A DNA stretch of 64,000 nucleotides from Rhodocyclales bacterium (GTDB taxonomy: Bacteria > Pseudomonadota > Gammaproteobacteria > Burkholderiales > Rhodocyclaceae): contig JACPEH010000008.1 in NCBI GenBank assembly GCA_016183655.1, forward strand, positions 310,001-374,000. The letters run 5' to 3'. Made by a program: the position numbers and the translations under genes. Below are positions 27,599-39,024 of the stretch, piece by piece. Positions within the stretch are counted from its first letter, which is position 1. Every line of letters starts with the position of its first letter. Below the pieces are notes generated by a model. That model ran no database searches. It saw only the letters and a program-made list of their open reading frames with translations, and was not told the origin of the DNA.

Positions 27599-30490
27599 AT
27601 GACTACTGCCGCCAAACAGCTATCGCTGTCGAACGTCCCAGACGCGCCGGAAATCGGACCGCTGCCGGAACAGGAAATCTCCGTTGAAGTGCTCGTCGAG
27701 AAGTACGCCAAGGGCAAGGAAACGAATGTCCACGACGTGCGCCGTCGCGTCGCCGCCGCCCTCGCCGCCAATGAAGAGGAAAAGAACCGCGCGCACTGGG
27801 AAGCGAAATTCCTGTGGGCGCAGGAAAACGGTTTCGTCCCGGCCGGCCGCATCAACTCCGCCGCCGGCACCGACCTCGCGGCGACGCTGATCAACTGCTT
27901 CGTGCAGCCGGTCGGCGACTCGATCGTCGAAACCGTCGACGGCAAGCCCGGCATCTACACGGCGCTGGCGCAAGCGGCCGAGACGATGCGTCGCGGCGGC
28001 GGCGTCGGCTACGACTTCTCGTCGATCCGCCCGGTCGGCGCGCTGGTCAAGGGCACGCACTCGCGCGCCTCCGGCCCGGTGTCGTACATGCGCGTTTTCG
28101 ACCGCTCGTGCGAGACCGTCGAATCCGCCGGCGCCCGCCGCGGCGCGCAGATGGGCGTGCTGCGCTGCGACCATCCGGACATCGAGGACTTCATCCACGC
28201 CAAGGATCACGGCGACCTGACCAACTTCAACATCTCGATCGGCGTCAGCGATGCCTTCATGCAGGCCGTCGAGGCCGATGCCGACGTCGAGCTGACGCAC
28301 CGCGCCGAACCGAACGTCGACATGAAGTCCGCCGGCGCCTACCAGCGCGAGGACGGCCTGTGGGTCTACCGCAAGGTGCGCGCGCGCGACCTGTGGGATC
28401 AGGTGATGAAGTCCACCTACGACCATGCCGAGCCGGGGATCCTGTTCCTCGACCGCATGAACAAGGACAACAACCTCAACTACTGCGAGCTGATCGAGGC
28501 CACCAACCCCTGCGCCGAGCAGCCGCTGCCGCCCTACGGCTGCTGCTGCCTCGGTTCGATCAACCTGACGCTGTTCGTCAAGCACGCCTTCACCGACCTC
28601 GCCGAGTTCGACTTCGACGCCTTCGGCGAAGTGGTCAAGGTCTCGGTGCGCATGCTCGACAACGTGCTCGACGTCACCGCCTGGCCGCTTGAGCGGCAGA
28701 AGGAAGAAGCCGCCAACAAGCGCCGCGTCGGCCTCGGTTTCACCGGTCTCGGCGACGCGCTGGCGATGCTGCGCCTGCGCTACGACCGTACCGAAGCGCG
28801 CGCGATGGCCGCACGCATCTCCGAGTACATGCGCGACATCGCCTACCTGGCGTCGGTCGACCTGGCCAAGGAGCGCGGCGCCTTCCCGCTGTTCAACGCC
28901 GAGCTGTATCTCTCCGGCGGCAACTTCGCCTCGCGCCTGCCGGCCGACGTCAAGAACGACATCCGCAAGCACGGCCTCAGGAACTCGCACCTGCTGTCGA
29001 TCGCCCCCACCGGCACGATCTCGCTGGCCTTCGCCGACAACGCCTCGAACGGCATCGAACCGCCCTTCTCGTGGACCTACAACCGCAAGAAGCGCATGCA
29101 GGACGGCACGCTCAAGGAGTACTCGGTCGAGGACTACGCGTGGCGCCTGTACAAGCACCTCGGCGGCGACGTCGAGAAGCTGCCCGACTACTTCGTCACC
29201 GCGCTGGAGATCTCGGCGCAGGCGCACGAGGAGATGGTCGCTGCGGTCGCCCCGTACATCGACACCTCGATCTCGAAGACGGTGAACGTTCCCGCCGACT
29301 ACCCCTACGAGGACTTCCAGGACCTCTACATGGCCGCGTGGAAATCCGGCCTCAAGGGGCTCGCCACCTACCGCCCGAACAGCGTGCTCGGCGCCGTGCT
29401 CTCGGTCGAGCCGGCCAAGACCGAACAGGCGGACGTCAAGGCGCCGCAGGACTTCGTCACCGGCGACGCCAACCGCCGCCTGACGATCAAGAACCTGCCG
29501 GCGCCGGTGCTCTCGTCGCTGCGCTGGCCGGGCCGCCCGAACCTGCCGGAAGGCAACCTGGCGTGGACCTACATGATCGACCACCCGCAGGGCAAGTTCG
29601 CGCTGTTCGTCGGCCACGTCGAGCAGGAAGGCGCCAACTGGCCGTTCGAGGTCTGGGTCAACGGCCCGGCGCAACCGCGCGGGCTGGGCGCCGTCGCCAA
29701 GACGCTGTCGATGGACATGCGCGCCAACGACCGTGCCTGGCTCGAACTGAAGCTCGAATCGCTGGCCAAGACGCCCGAGGGCGAGGGTTTCATCATGCCC
29801 TTCCCGCCGCATGGCGAGCACAAGCAGATGCCGGGCGCCGTCGCCGCCATGGCGCAGCTGATCCACTACCGCGTCGAGCAGATCGGCGGCTTCAAGCAGG
29901 AAGGCCCGACGCCGGTGCTCGATGCGCTGTTCAGCCTGAAGGAGCCGAAGACCGGCACCGACGGCACGCTGTCGTGGACCGTCGACGTCTTCAACCCGGC
30001 CACCGGCGAAGACTTCGTGCTCGGCCTGAAGGAGATCATGCTGCCGGACGGCGTCACCCGCCCCTACTCGGTATGGCTGTCGGGCAACTACCCGCGCGCG
30101 CTGGACGGCCTGACCAAGCTGCTGTCGCTCGACATGCGCGTCGTCGACCCGGCCTGGATCGGCATGAAGCTCCGGAAGCTGCTCGACTACCCGGAGCCGC
30201 TCGGTGACTTCATGGCCTTCGTGCCGGGCACGCGCAAGCAGGCCAACTACCCGTCGACGGTGGCCTACCTGGCGCACCTGATCATCCACCGCTACGCGAT
30301 GCTCGGCCTGCTCGACGAGAACGGCTTCCCGGTGCAGCAGATGGGCATCCTGCAGACGCCCGAGGAACCGTCGAACAGCGTCCGCCCGACCCAGGGCAAG
30401 CTGTGCAGCGAATGCGGCAACACCACCGTGATCCGCAAGGACGGCTGCGATTTCTGCACCGCCTGCGGCGCCGTCGGCACCTGCGGCTAA
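27599..30490 (+). CDS. nrdJ: Adenosylcobalamin-dependent (class II) ribonucleoside-diphosphate reductase
   Basis: [41 protein letters not shown]-terminal Cys-rich [29 protein letters not shown]. Confidence 0.94.
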   Translation: MTTAAKQLSLSNVPDAPEIGPLPEQEISVEVLVEKYAKGKETNVHDVRRRVAAALAANEEEKNRAHWEAKFLWAQENGFVPAGRINSAAGTDLAATLINCFVQPVGDSIVETVDGKPGIYTALAQAAETMRRGGGVGYDFSSIRPVGALVKGTHSRASGPVSYMRVFDRSCETVESAGARRGAQMGVLRCDHPDIEDFIHAKDHGDLTNFNISIGVSDAFMQAVEADADVELTHRAEPNVDMKSAGAYQREDGLWVYRKVRARDLWDQVMKSTYDHAEPGILFLDRMNKDNNLNYCELIEATNPCAEQPLPPYGCCCLGSINLTLFVKHAFTDLAEFDFDAFGEVVKVSVRMLDNVLDVTAWPLERQKEEAANKRRVGLGFTGLGDALAMLRLRYDRTEARAMAARISEYMRDIAYLASVDLAKERGAFPLFNAELYLSGGNFASRLPADVKNDIRKHGLRNSHLLSIAPTGTISLAFADNASNGIEPPFSWTYNRKKRMQDGTLKEYSVEDYAWRLYKHLGGDVEKLPDYFVTALEISAQAHEEMVAAVAPYIDTSISKTVNVPADYPYEDFQDLYMAAWKSGLKGLATYRPNSVLGAVLSVEPAKTEQADVKAPQDFVTGDANRRLTIKNLPAPVLSSLRWPGRPNLPEGNLAWTYMIDHPQGKFALFVGHVEQEGANWPFEVWVNGPAQPRGLGAVAKTLSMDMRANDRAWLELKLESLAKTPEGEGFIMPFPPHGEHKQMPGAVAAMAQLIHYRVEQIGGFKQEGPTPVLDALFSLKEPKTGTDGTLSWTVDVFNPATGEDFVLGLKEIMLPDGVTRPYSVWLSGNYPRALDGLTKLLSLDMRVVDPAWIGMKLRKLLDYPEPLGDFMAFVPGTRKQANYPSTVAYLAHLIIHRYAMLGLLDENGFPVQQMGILQTPEEPSNSVRPTQGKLCSECGNTTVIRKDGCDFCTACGAVGTCG

Positions 30491-30518
30491 TCCATAGACA
30501 TAATAGGGTTATACTGGC

Positions 30519-30548
30519 GGGGTACCCGGAAGGGTGCCCCGTTTTCCT
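30519..30548 (+). terminator. Rho-independent-type terminator after nrdJ
   Basis: GGGGTACCC-ggaa-GGGTGCCCC followed by gttttcct. Confidence 0.7.
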
Positions 30549-30617
30549 TTGCAGGTTCGGCGCCTGACGGAAACGCGGCCAACAACAAGAAACGACATCA
30601 CCCAGGGGAGGTTTCCG

Positions 30618-31799
30618 ATGAGCCATCTTGCCCATATCGTCTGGACACGGCTGACGGGCCTGATGCCCGGCGAGCTGAATCGCTCCGAACTGGTCTGGCT
30701 GCTCTCGCCGCACGCCCATTTTTCGCTGCTGGCCCGGCGCCGGGCAACGATGATCGTCAACCGGGTGCGCCTGTTCGCCTTCCTGTTCGCGGTGCTGACG
30801 CCGCTGTGGGCGCTCATCGACTACTTCGTCTTTCCCTACCCGCTGTGGTTTTCGCTGGCAGCGCTGCGCATCGCCGCCAGCTTCGCCTTCGCGCTGGTCG
30901 TCGTCGGCTATCGCCCTTCGGGCAGCCTGCCCGACGCCTACCGGGCGATGGCCCTGCTCTTCGCCATCCCGACGGTGTTCTACGTCGCCTCGCACCAGTT
31001 GCTCGCCGGGCACCACCTCGCCGGCCTGTCGGCGGCGATCGCCACCGGCTATGCCTTCCTGCCGTTCGTGCTGCTCGCCGGACTGGCGATCTTCCCGCTG
31101 ACCTTTCTCGAAAACGTGCTGGTCGCCAGCCCGATCCTCTTCGCGCAAGCGCTGTCCGGCTACATGCGCTGGTCGACGCTGGACTGGCCGTCGTTCGCCG
31201 GCGCCTTCTGGCTGCTGACGCTGATCACCGGCGTCTCCAACCTCGCCGGCATGAGCCAGCTGGCGTTCATGATCGCGCTGGTGCGGCAGGCCATCCGCGA
31301 CCCGCTGACCGGCTGCTTCTCGCGGCGCAGCGGCGAGGAGACCATGGAAATGCAGTTCACGCTGGCCCGGCGCAGCAACACGCCGCTGGCGGTCGCCTTC
31401 ATCGACCTCGACCATTTCAAGAGCATTAATGACGGATTCGGCCACGAGGCGGGCGACCGCGTGCTGACAGAAGCGGCGACGCGGATCGGCAACAACCTGC
31501 GCCGCGGCGACATGCTGGTGCGCTGGGGCGGCGAGGAGTTCGTGCTGGTGCTGCCGAACACCGACCTGCACCGGGCACGCGACGTCCTCGCCCGCCTGCG
31601 CCACCGCGGGTTCGGCAAGCGACCGGACGGCAACCCGGTCACCGCCAGCATCGGCATCGCCGAACGCCGTCAGGAAGGTGCAGAGGACTGGCAACAGCTG
31701 GTGGAGACGGCCGACAAGCGCATGTACTACGCAAAGACCGGCGGCCGCGACCGGATCGTCCATTGCTGCCCCGACGAGGGCTGCGCCGAAGCTGCCTGA
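30618..31799 (+). CDS. Membrane-anchored GGDEF diguanylate cyclase
   Basis: N-terminal TM segments, DPLTGCFSRRSGEE, RWGGEEFVLVLP. Confidence 0.92.
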   Translation: MSHLAHIVWTRLTGLMPGELNRSELVWLLSPHAHFSLLARRRATMIVNRVRLFAFLFAVLTPLWALIDYFVFPYPLWFSLAALRIAASFAFALVVVGYRPSGSLPDAYRAMALLFAIPTVFYVASHQLLAGHHLAGLSAAIATGYAFLPFVLLAGLAIFPLTFLENVLVASPILFAQALSGYMRWSTLDWPSFAGAFWLLTLITGVSNLAGMSQLAFMIALVRQAIRDPLTGCFSRRSGEETMEMQFTLARRSNTPLAVAFIDLDHFKSINDGFGHEAGDRVLTEAATRIGNNLRRGDMLVRWGGEEFVLVLPNTDLHRARDVLARLRHRGFGKRPDGNPVTASIGIAERRQEGAEDWQQLVETADKRMYYAKTGGRDRIVHCCPDEGCAEAA

Positions 31800-31818
31800 G
31801 CCCCGGCGGCCGCACCGA

Positions 31819-32370
31819 TCAGGACCAGTCGCCCGAAATCAGCTTCTCTGCCCAGAACAGCGCGGTAATCGTCTTGGCGTCGGTGATGCGGCCGTCGCGG
31901 ACCGCCGCGGTGGCATCAGCCAGCGACAGCGTGAGGACGTCGAGGAACTCGTTGTGGTCGAGTGCCGGCTCGGCGACCTTGCGCAGGCCGCGCGCCAGGA
32001 AGATCTCGATGCGCTCGTCGGAATAGCCGATGCACGGATGCATGACGCCGAGGTGGCGCCACTCGGCGGCCTCGTAGCCGGTTTCCTCGAGCAGCTCGCG
32101 GCGCGCCGTCGCCAGGATTTCCTCGTCGGCATCGATCTTCCCTGCCGGCAATTCCAGGAAATCCCGTTGCAGCGGATAGCGGAACTGGTTCTCGAACAGC
32201 AGGCTGCCGTCGTCGAGGACGCCGATGACGACGACGGCGCCTGGATGGACGATGTATTCGCGCACGCTTTCGCCGCCGTTCGGCAGGCGCACGCGGTCCT
32301 TGCGGACATCAAGAAGGACGCCGTCGAAGACCTGCGTGCTCTCGATCTTCTCTTCATGCAGATGCGACAT
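31819..32370 (-). CDS. NUDIX hydrolase, ADP-ribose pyrophosphatase type
   Basis: ELPAGKIDADEEILATARRELLEETGY Nudix box. Confidence 0.9.
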   Translation of the reverse strand: MSHLHEEKIESTQVFDGVLLDVRKDRVRLPNGGESVREYIVHPGAVVVIGVLDDGSLLFENQFRYPLQRDFLELPAGKIDADEEILATARRELLEETGYEAAEWRHLGVMHPCIGYSDERIEIFLARGLRKVAEPALDHNEFLDVLTLSLADATAAVRDGRITDAKTITALFWAEKLISGDWS

Positions 32371-32391
32371 CGGGGCAGCTCCTGAAACAAA

Positions 32392-32414
32392 GAGGCCCGC
32401 ATAATGCGGGCCTC
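32392..32414. terminator. Hairpin between nuoN and the nudix gene
   Basis: GAGGCCCGCataatGCGGGCCTC-type palindrome. Confidence 0.55.
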
Positions 32415-32442
32415 GGCTACTGCGAAAAACGCTCTCCTGCGC

Positions 32443-33930
32443 TTACAGCGAGCGCAGCAGCGTGTAGGCGCACAGCGACATCAGCGCCTGCGGGAAGATG
32501 CCGAGGACGGCGACCGCCAGGCCGTTGGCGGACATCAGCACCTTGACGTCGAACGCCGCCTCGATCGGCGACGGATCGCTCGGCTGGTCGAAATACATCA
32601 GCTTGACGACGCGCAGGTAGTAGAAGGCGCCGATCAGCGAGAAGATCACGGCGACGATGGCCAGCCAGATCTGGCCGGAGGCGACCACCGCCTGCAGCAC
32701 CGAGAACTTGGCGAAGAAGCCGACGAAGAAGGGAACGCCCGCCATCGAGAACATCAGCATCATCATGATGCCGGCGAACCACGGGCTGCGCTTGTTCAGG
32801 CCCTTGAAGTCGTCGAGCTGGTCGGCTTCGAAGCCGGAGCGCGCCATCAGCAGGATCATGCCGAAGGTGCCGGCGCTGGTGAGCACGTAGGTGACCACGT
32901 AGAACATCGACGAGCTGTAGGCATTCAGCGCGTAGCGGGCATCGCCGCCGACGACGCCGGTGACCAGGCCGAGGAGCATGAAGCCCATGTGCGAGATCGT
33001 CGAATAGGCCAGCATGCGCTTGAGGTTGGTCTGCGCGATCGCCGCCAGGTTGCCGATACCCATCGACAGCACCGAGAGCAGGATCAGCATCTGCTGCCAG
33101 TCCTGTGCCAGCACGATCAGGCCGTTGACCAGCATGCGAATGACGATGGCGAAGGCAGCGAGCTTCGGCGCCGAGCCGATGAACAGCGTGACCGCCGTCG
33201 GCGCGCCGTGGTAGACGTCCGGGATCCACATGTGGAACGGCACGACGCCGAGCTTGAAGGCGATGCCGGCGACCAGGAAGACAAGGCCGAGCGAGAGCAC
33301 GGTCTTGTTCGCGGCGCCCAGCTGCAGGCGCTCGGCGACGCCGGTGATCTCCAGCGTGCCGGTGGCACCGTAGATCATCGACATGCCGTAGAGCAGCAGG
33401 CCCGAGGCCAGGGCGCCGAGGACGAAGTACTTCATCGCCGCCTCGGTCGCCTGCACCGAGTCGCGGTTGAGCGCGACCATCGCGTAGAGCGACAGCGACA
33501 GCAGTTCGAGGCCGAGATAGACGGTCAGGAAGTGGTTCGCCGAGATCATCACCATCATGCCCAGCGTCGCGAACAGCGTCAGCGTGTAGAACTCGCCCTT
33601 GGCCTGCGGCGCGCGCTCCAGCATGTAGCCGCGGGCATACATGATGACGACGAAGACGGTCGCGTAAAGCAGCAGCTTCAGGAAATCGCCCATCAGGTCG
33701 TCCACGAACATGTTGCTGAACGTGTAGGTGATCTCTGCCGAGCTGCCGACGAAGGTGATGAAGAAGGAGCCGGCCAGCGTCAGCATCGTCAGCACGAAGG
33801 TGACGGTGCGCCGCGCGTCCTTGAGGAAGACATCGAGGACGAGGATGGCGCAGGCCATCGTCAGCAGGAAGATCTCCGCGGCCGCCGGCGCCAGGTCCGG
33901 CAGTGCGAAATTCATTTCGGAAAGCGTCAT
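32443..33930 (-). CDS. nuoN: NADH-quinone oxidoreductase subunit N
   Basis: Position and [27 protein letters not shown]..., typical NuoN. Confidence 0.95.
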   Translation of the reverse strand: MTLSEMNFALPDLAPAAAEIFLLTMACAILVLDVFLKDARRTVTFVLTMLTLAGSFFITFVGSSAEITYTFSNMFVDDLMGDFLKLLLYATVFVVIMYARGYMLERAPQAKGEFYTLTLFATLGMMVMISANHFLTVYLGLELLSLSLYAMVALNRDSVQATEAAMKYFVLGALASGLLLYGMSMIYGATGTLEITGVAERLQLGAANKTVLSLGLVFLVAGIAFKLGVVPFHMWIPDVYHGAPTAVTLFIGSAPKLAAFAIVIRMLVNGLIVLAQDWQQMLILLSVLSMGIGNLAAIAQTNLKRMLAYSTISHMGFMLLGLVTGVVGGDARYALNAYSSSMFYVVTYVLTSAGTFGMILLMARSGFEADQLDDFKGLNKRSPWFAGIMMMLMFSMAGVPFFVGFFAKFSVLQAVVASGQIWLAIVAVIFSLIGAFYYLRVVKLMYFDQPSDPSPIEAAFDVKVLMSANGLAVAVLGIFPQALMSLCAYTLLRSL

Positions 33931-33943
33931 GTCGATATCCGGA

Positions 33944-35425
33944 TTATTGAATCTTGGTCACCGCCACGTGGCGCAGCAGTTCGTTGACCGAGGCGTGCAT
34001 CACCTCGGAGAAGGGCAGCGGGTGGACACCCATGTACAGCGTGCCGGCGGCGAGCAGCGCGAGGATCAGGAACTCGCGGGAGTTGATGTCCTCCATCTCC
34101 TCCACATGATGGTTGCTGATCTTGCCGAAGATCACGCGCTTGTACATCCACAGCGTGTAGGCGGCGCCGACGACCATCGTCGAGGCGGCGAAGAAGGCCA
34201 CCCAGAAGTTGTACTTGACGGCGCCGAGGATGACCATGAATTCGCCGACGAAGCCGGAAGTCGCCGGCAGGCCGGCGTTGGCCATGGCGAACAGCATGAA
34301 GAAGGCGGCGAACTTCGGCATCTTGTCCACGACGCCGCCGTAGTCGGCGATCTGGCGCGAATGGACGCGGTCGTACATGACGCCGATGCAGAAGAACATG
34401 GCGCCCGAGACGAAGCCGTGCGAGATCATCTGCACCAGCGCGCCCTCGACGCCCATGGCGTTGAACATGAAGAAGCCGAGCGTGACGAAGCCCATGTGCG
34501 CCACCGACGAGTAGGCGACCAGCTTCTTCATGTCGGTCTGGACCAGCGCGACGAAGCCGATATAGACGACGGCGATCAGCGACAGCGCGATGACCAGGCC
34601 GGCCAGCTGGTGCGAGGCGTCCGGGGTGATCGGCAGCGAGAAGCGGAGGAAACCGTAGGCACCGAGCTTCAGCGCGATGGCGGCCAGCACGATCGAGCCG
34701 CCGGTCGGCGCCTCGACGTGGGCGTCCGGCAACCAGGTATGCACCGGCCACATCGGCACCTTGACCGCGAAGGCGACCAGGAAGGCGAGGAAGATCCAGA
34801 TCTGCGCACCCATCGGAATCGGCAGCTGGTGCCAGTCGAGGATGGCGAAGCTGCCGCCGGAATTGATGAACAGGTAAAGCTGGGCGATCAGGAACAGCAG
34901 CGAGCCGGCCAGCGTGTAGAGGAAGAACTTGAACGCCGCATAGACGCGGTTGGGACCGCCCCAGATGCCGATGATCAGGTACAGCGGAATCAGCGAGGCT
35001 TCGAAGAAGACGTAGAACAGCATGCCGTCGAGCGAGGTGAAGATGCCGTTCATCAGGCCCGACATGATCAGGAAGCCGGCGTTGTACTGCGCCACCTTCT
35101 GCTCGATCACCTGCCAGCCGGCGAGCACGACGACGACGGTGATGAACGCGTTCAGGATCACGAACAGCATCGAGATGCCGTCAACGCCGAGGTGGTAGTT
35201 GATGTTGAAGCGCGGAATCCACGGCTTCAGCTCGACGAACTGCATGGCGCTGGTGGCGTAGTCGAAGCCGGTCCACAGCGGTATCGTCACCAGCAGGCCG
35301 AGCACGGCGCCGGCCAGCGAGAGCATGCGCGCCAGCGGAGCGTTGCGGTCCGAGCCGGTCGCCAGGACGATCAGGCCGGCAAGGATCGGGATCCAGATCG
35401 CGAGGGAAAGAAGGTAGCCAGACAT
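33944..35425 (-). CDS. nuoM: NADH-quinone oxidoreductase subunit M
   Basis: [42 protein letters not shown]. Confidence 0.96.
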   Translation of the reverse strand: MSGYLLSLAIWIPILAGLIVLATGSDRNAPLARMLSLAGAVLGLLVTIPLWTGFDYATSAMQFVELKPWIPRFNINYHLGVDGISMLFVILNAFITVVVVLAGWQVIEQKVAQYNAGFLIMSGLMNGIFTSLDGMLFYVFFEASLIPLYLIIGIWGGPNRVYAAFKFFLYTLAGSLLFLIAQLYLFINSGGSFAILDWHQLPIPMGAQIWIFLAFLVAFAVKVPMWPVHTWLPDAHVEAPTGGSIVLAAIALKLGAYGFLRFSLPITPDASHQLAGLVIALSLIAVVYIGFVALVQTDMKKLVAYSSVAHMGFVTLGFFMFNAMGVEGALVQMISHGFVSGAMFFCIGVMYDRVHSRQIADYGGVVDKMPKFAAFFMLFAMANAGLPATSGFVGEFMVILGAVKYNFWVAFFAASTMVVGAAYTLWMYKRVIFGKISNHHVEEMEDINSREFLILALLAAGTLYMGVHPLPFSEVMHASVNELLRHVAVTKIQ

Positions 35426-35447
35426 AGTGTTCCCAGATTCGTTCTTG

Positions 35448-37511
35448 TTAGGCGCGGACGACCCAGAAGGTCAGCAGCATGACCAGGCCGATGATCATGG
35501 TGAAGGCGTAGCTGTAGATGTGGCCGGTCTGGAAGAAGCGGACGATGGAAGCGATCCAGCCAACCATCTTTGCCGAACCATTCACCATCACACCGTCGAT
35601 CACGGCGACATCGCCTCCCTTCCACAGGCCGGTACCGAGCTTGCGCGCGCCGCCGGCGAAGAAGGCTTCGTTGAACTTGTCGAAGTAATACTTGTTGTCG
35701 AGCACCGTGTACAGCCACTCGAAGCGCGCCTTGATCGCCGCCGGGATGTCCGGGCGCTTCATGTAGAAGAACCAGGACAGCGCGACGCCGGCAAAGGCCA
35801 GCCAGAACGGCGCGGTCGACAGGGCATGCACGGCCATCGCAGTGGCGCCGTGGAAGTGCTCGGCCAGCGTCGCCATTGCCGGATGCGCCTCGGCATTGAC
35901 GGCGATCACGCCCTTGAAATAGTCGCCGAAGAGCATCGGGCCGATGCCGATGAAACCAACGATCACCGACGGAATCGCCAGCATGACCAGCGGCAGGGTC
36001 ACCACCCAAGGCGACTCGTGCGGTTTCTGGCCCGGCGCGAGACCATGGTGGTGGTCGGGCGAGACCTCTTCGTCGTCATGATCGCCTTCGTGGGCATCCG
36101 CACCATGATCGTCGTGCGCACCATGGCCATGGCCGTCATGCGCCTTGCCGAAGCGCTCCTCGCCGTGGAAAACCAGGAAATACATGCGGAACGAGTAGAA
36201 GGCGGTGACGAAGACACCGGCGAGCACGGCGGCGTAGGCGAAGCCGGAACCCGGGATGTTCGAGAACTTGACCGCCTCGATGATCGAATCCTTCGAGTAG
36301 AAGCCGGCGAAGAACGGCGTGCCGATCAGCGCGAGCGAACCGACCAGCGACGTGATCCAGGTGATCGGCATGTACTTGCGCAGGCCGCCCATGTTGCGGA
36401 TGTCCTGGTCGTGGTGCATGCCGATGATCACCGAGCCGGCGCCGAGGAACAGCAGCGCCTTGAAGAAGGCGTGCGTCATCAGGTGGAAGATGGCGACGCC
36501 GTAGGCCGAGGCGCCGAGCGCAACGGTCATGTAGCCGAGCTGGGACAGGGTCGAGTAGGCGACGACGCGCTTGATGTCGTTCTGGATGATGCCGAGGAAG
36601 CCCATGAACAGCGCGGTGATCGCGCCGATGACGATGACGAAGGAGAGCGCCGTGTCGGACAGCTCGAACAGCGGCGACATGCGGGCGACCATGAAGATGC
36701 CGGCGGTCACCATCGTCGCCGCGTGGATCAGCGCCGAGATCGGGGTCGGGCCTTCCATCGAGTCGGGCAGCCACACGTGCAGCGGCACCTGCGCCGACTT
36801 GCCCATGGCGCCGATGAACAGCAGGATGCAGGTGACGGTCATCAGCGACCACTCGGCGGCGCCCCAGAGGTTGACCGTGGTCTTGGCGAATTCCGGCGCA
36901 TGCTCGAAAACGGTCTTGTAGTCGAGGGTGCCGAAGTAGGCCAGGATGAAGCCGATGCCGAGGATGAAGCCGAAGTCGCCGACGCGGTTGACCAGGAAGG
37001 CCTTCATGTTGGCGAAGATCGCCGTCGGCCGCGTGTACCAGAAGCCGATCAGCAGGTAGGAGACGAGGCCGACCGCTTCCCAGCCGAAGAACAGCTGCAT
37101 GAAGTTGTTGCTCATCACCAGCATCAGCATCGAGAAGGTGAACAGCGAGATGTAGCTGAAGAAGCGGTTGTAGCCCGGGTCTTCCTGCATGTAGCCGATG
37201 GTATAGACGTGCACCATCAGCGACACCGAGGTGACGACGATCATCATCGTCGCCGTTAGTGCGTCGATCAGGAAGCCGACTTCGAACTTGTAGTCGCCGG
37301 AGGTCAGCCACTGGTAAACCGGACCGTTGAAGGTGTTGCCGGCCAGCACGTCCTTGAAGATGATGCAGGAGGCGACGAAGGCGATGGCGACGCCGGCGAT
37401 GGTCGCCGTATGTGCCACCCAGCGCGGGATGATGCGGCAGAACAGACCGGCGATGATCGCGCCGACGAGGGGCGCCAGCGGCACCAGCAGATAGAGGCTC
37501 TTCATTTCCAT
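35448..37511 (-). CDS. nuoL: NADH-quinone oxidoreductase subunit L
   Basis: FFGWEAVGLVSYLLIGFW, SAQVPLHVWLPDSMEGPTPISALIHAATMV. Confidence 0.96.
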   Translation of the reverse strand: MEMKSLYLLVPLAPLVGAIIAGLFCRIIPRWVAHTATIAGVAIAFVASCIIFKDVLAGNTFNGPVYQWLTSGDYKFEVGFLIDALTATMMIVVTSVSLMVHVYTIGYMQEDPGYNRFFSYISLFTFSMLMLVMSNNFMQLFFGWEAVGLVSYLLIGFWYTRPTAIFANMKAFLVNRVGDFGFILGIGFILAYFGTLDYKTVFEHAPEFAKTTVNLWGAAEWSLMTVTCILLFIGAMGKSAQVPLHVWLPDSMEGPTPISALIHAATMVTAGIFMVARMSPLFELSDTALSFVIVIGAITALFMGFLGIIQNDIKRVVAYSTLSQLGYMTVALGASAYGVAIFHLMTHAFFKALLFLGAGSVIIGMHHDQDIRNMGGLRKYMPITWITSLVGSLALIGTPFFAGFYSKDSIIEAVKFSNIPGSGFAYAAVLAGVFVTAFYSFRMYFLVFHGEERFGKAHDGHGHGAHDDHGADAHEGDHDDEEVSPDHHHGLAPGQKPHESPWVVTLPLVMLAIPSVIVGFIGIGPMLFGDYFKGVIAVNAEAHPAMATLAEHFHGATAMAVHALSTAPFWLAFAGVALSWFFYMKRPDIPAAIKARFEWLYTVLDNKYYFDKFNEAFFAGGARKLGTGLWKGGDVAVIDGVMVNGSAKMVGWIASIVRFFQTGHIYSYAFTMIIGLVMLLTFWVVRA

Positions 37512-37513
37512 GC

Positions 37514-37831
37514 TTAACCCTTCAGGCTGTCCAGATCATCCACGTGGATCGTCTGCAGGTTGCGGAACAGGACGACCAGGATGGCGAGGCCGATCGCCGA
37601 TTCGGCGGCGGCCACGGTGAGGATGAAGAAGACGAATACCTGACCGGCGAGGTCGCCGAGGTAATGCGAGAAGGCGACGAAGTTCATGTTCACCGCCAGC
37701 AGCATCAGCTCGATCGCCATCATCAGGACAATCAGGTTCTTCCGGTTGAGGAAGATGCCCACGACGCCGATCGAAAACAGGATCGCGCCTAGGGTCAGGA
37801 AATGCGAGAGTGTCAGCAAGTTGCCTCCCAA
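37514..37831 (-). CDS. nuoK: NADH-quinone oxidoreductase subunit K
   Basis: [32 protein letters not shown]. Confidence 0.95.
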   Translation of the reverse strand: MGGNLLTLSHFLTLGAILFSIGVVGIFLNRKNLIVLMMAIELMLLAVNMNFVAFSHYLGDLAGQVFVFFILTVAAAESAIGLAILVVLFRNLQTIHVDDLDSLKG

Positions 37832-37898
37832 TGTTCGTCGTTCAGGGCCGCGCGCCGCTCAGGCGTCACGACCCGGCTCGGATTCTTGTCTATCGAAT

Positions 37899-38501
37899 TC
37901 AGTCTTGTTTTTCGGACGGCATCTGCAGCACGCGCACCCGATCCTTGGCCTGGACGCGGATCTGCTTCGCCGGGTCGGTACTCTTCGTCGGCTTCCGGCC
38001 GCGATAGGTGATCGCGATGGCGGCGACGATCGCCACCAGCAGCACCACCGAGGCGAGCTCGAACGGATAGACGAAATCGGTGTAGATCAGGCGGCCGAGG
38101 GCCTTGGTGTTGGAGACGCCGGCCGGCACCTGCGGCGCATCCGACTCCATCACGCCCAGGTAGTTGGCGCTGAGCACGGCGCCGAGCTCGAAGAGCATCA
38201 CCAGGCCGACGATCAGGCCGAGCGGCAGGTAGCTCCAGAACTTCTCGCGCAGGCGGTCGATGTTGATGTCGAGCATCATCACCACGAACAGGAACAGCAC
38301 CATCACCGCGCCGACGTAGATGAGGACGATGCCGATCGCCAGGAACTCGGCCTGCAGCAGCGCCCAGACGCCGCCGGCGGAGAAGAAGGCGAGGATCAGG
38401 TGCAGCACCGCGACGACGGCATTGCGTGCGGTGATCACGCGCAGGCTGGCGAAGACCAGGATCGCGGAGAGGAAGTAGAAAACGGCTGTCTTGAATTCCA
38501 T
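37899..38501 (-). CDS. nuoJ: NADH-quinone oxidoreductase subunit J
   Basis: AVLHLILAFFSAGGVWALLQAEFLAIGIVLIYVGAVMVLFLFVVMMLDI. Confidence 0.95.
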   Translation of the reverse strand: MEFKTAVFYFLSAILVFASLRVITARNAVVAVLHLILAFFSAGGVWALLQAEFLAIGIVLIYVGAVMVLFLFVVMMLDINIDRLREKFWSYLPLGLIVGLVMLFELGAVLSANYLGVMESDAPQVPAGVSNTKALGRLIYTDFVYPFELASVVLLVAIVAAIAITYRGRKPTKSTDPAKQIRVQAKDRVRVLQMPSEKQD

Positions 38502-38513
38502 CGTTCTTTCCCG

Positions 38514-39014
38514 TTAGCGATATTTCGCGTCGGCTTCGCGGTCGGCGGCAATCTGCGCCTCGTAGCGGTCGCCGTTGGCGAGCAGCATCGCCTTGGTGTA
38601 GTAGAGGTCGCCGCGCTTCTCGCCGTGGTACTCGAAGATGCGCGTCTCGACGATCGCGTCGACCGGACAGGCTTCCTCGCAGAAACCGCAGAAGATGCAC
38701 TTGGTCAGGTCGATGTCGTAGCGCGTCGTGCGGCGCGATTTCTGCCCGTTCGCATCCTCGCGCTCTTCCGATTCGATGGTGATCGCCAGCGCCGGGCAGA
38801 CGGCTTCGCACAGCTTGCACGCGATGCAGCGCTCTTCGCCGTTCGGATAGCGGCGCAGTGCGTGCAGGCCGCGGAAGCGGAAGCTCTGCGGGGTCTTTTC
38901 TTCCGGATAGAAGACGGTGATCTTGCGGGCAAACATGTAACGCCCGGTCACCGACATGCCCTTGAGGAGCTCCTTGAGGAGCAGGCTGTTGAATACTTCC
39001 TTGATCGCACCCAT
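38514..39014 (-). CDS. nuoI: NADH-quinone oxidoreductase subunit I
   Basis: [15 protein letters not shown] and [18 protein letters not shown] 4Fe-4S motifs. Confidence 0.96.
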   Translation of the reverse strand: MGAIKEVFNSLLLKELLKGMSVTGRYMFARKITVFYPEEKTPQSFRFRGLHALRRYPNGEERCIACKLCEAVCPALAITIESEEREDANGQKSRRTTRYDIDLTKCIFCGFCEEACPVDAIVETRIFEYHGEKRGDLYYTKAMLLANGDRYEAQIAADREADAKYR

Positions 39015-39024
39015 TATTACGCCC

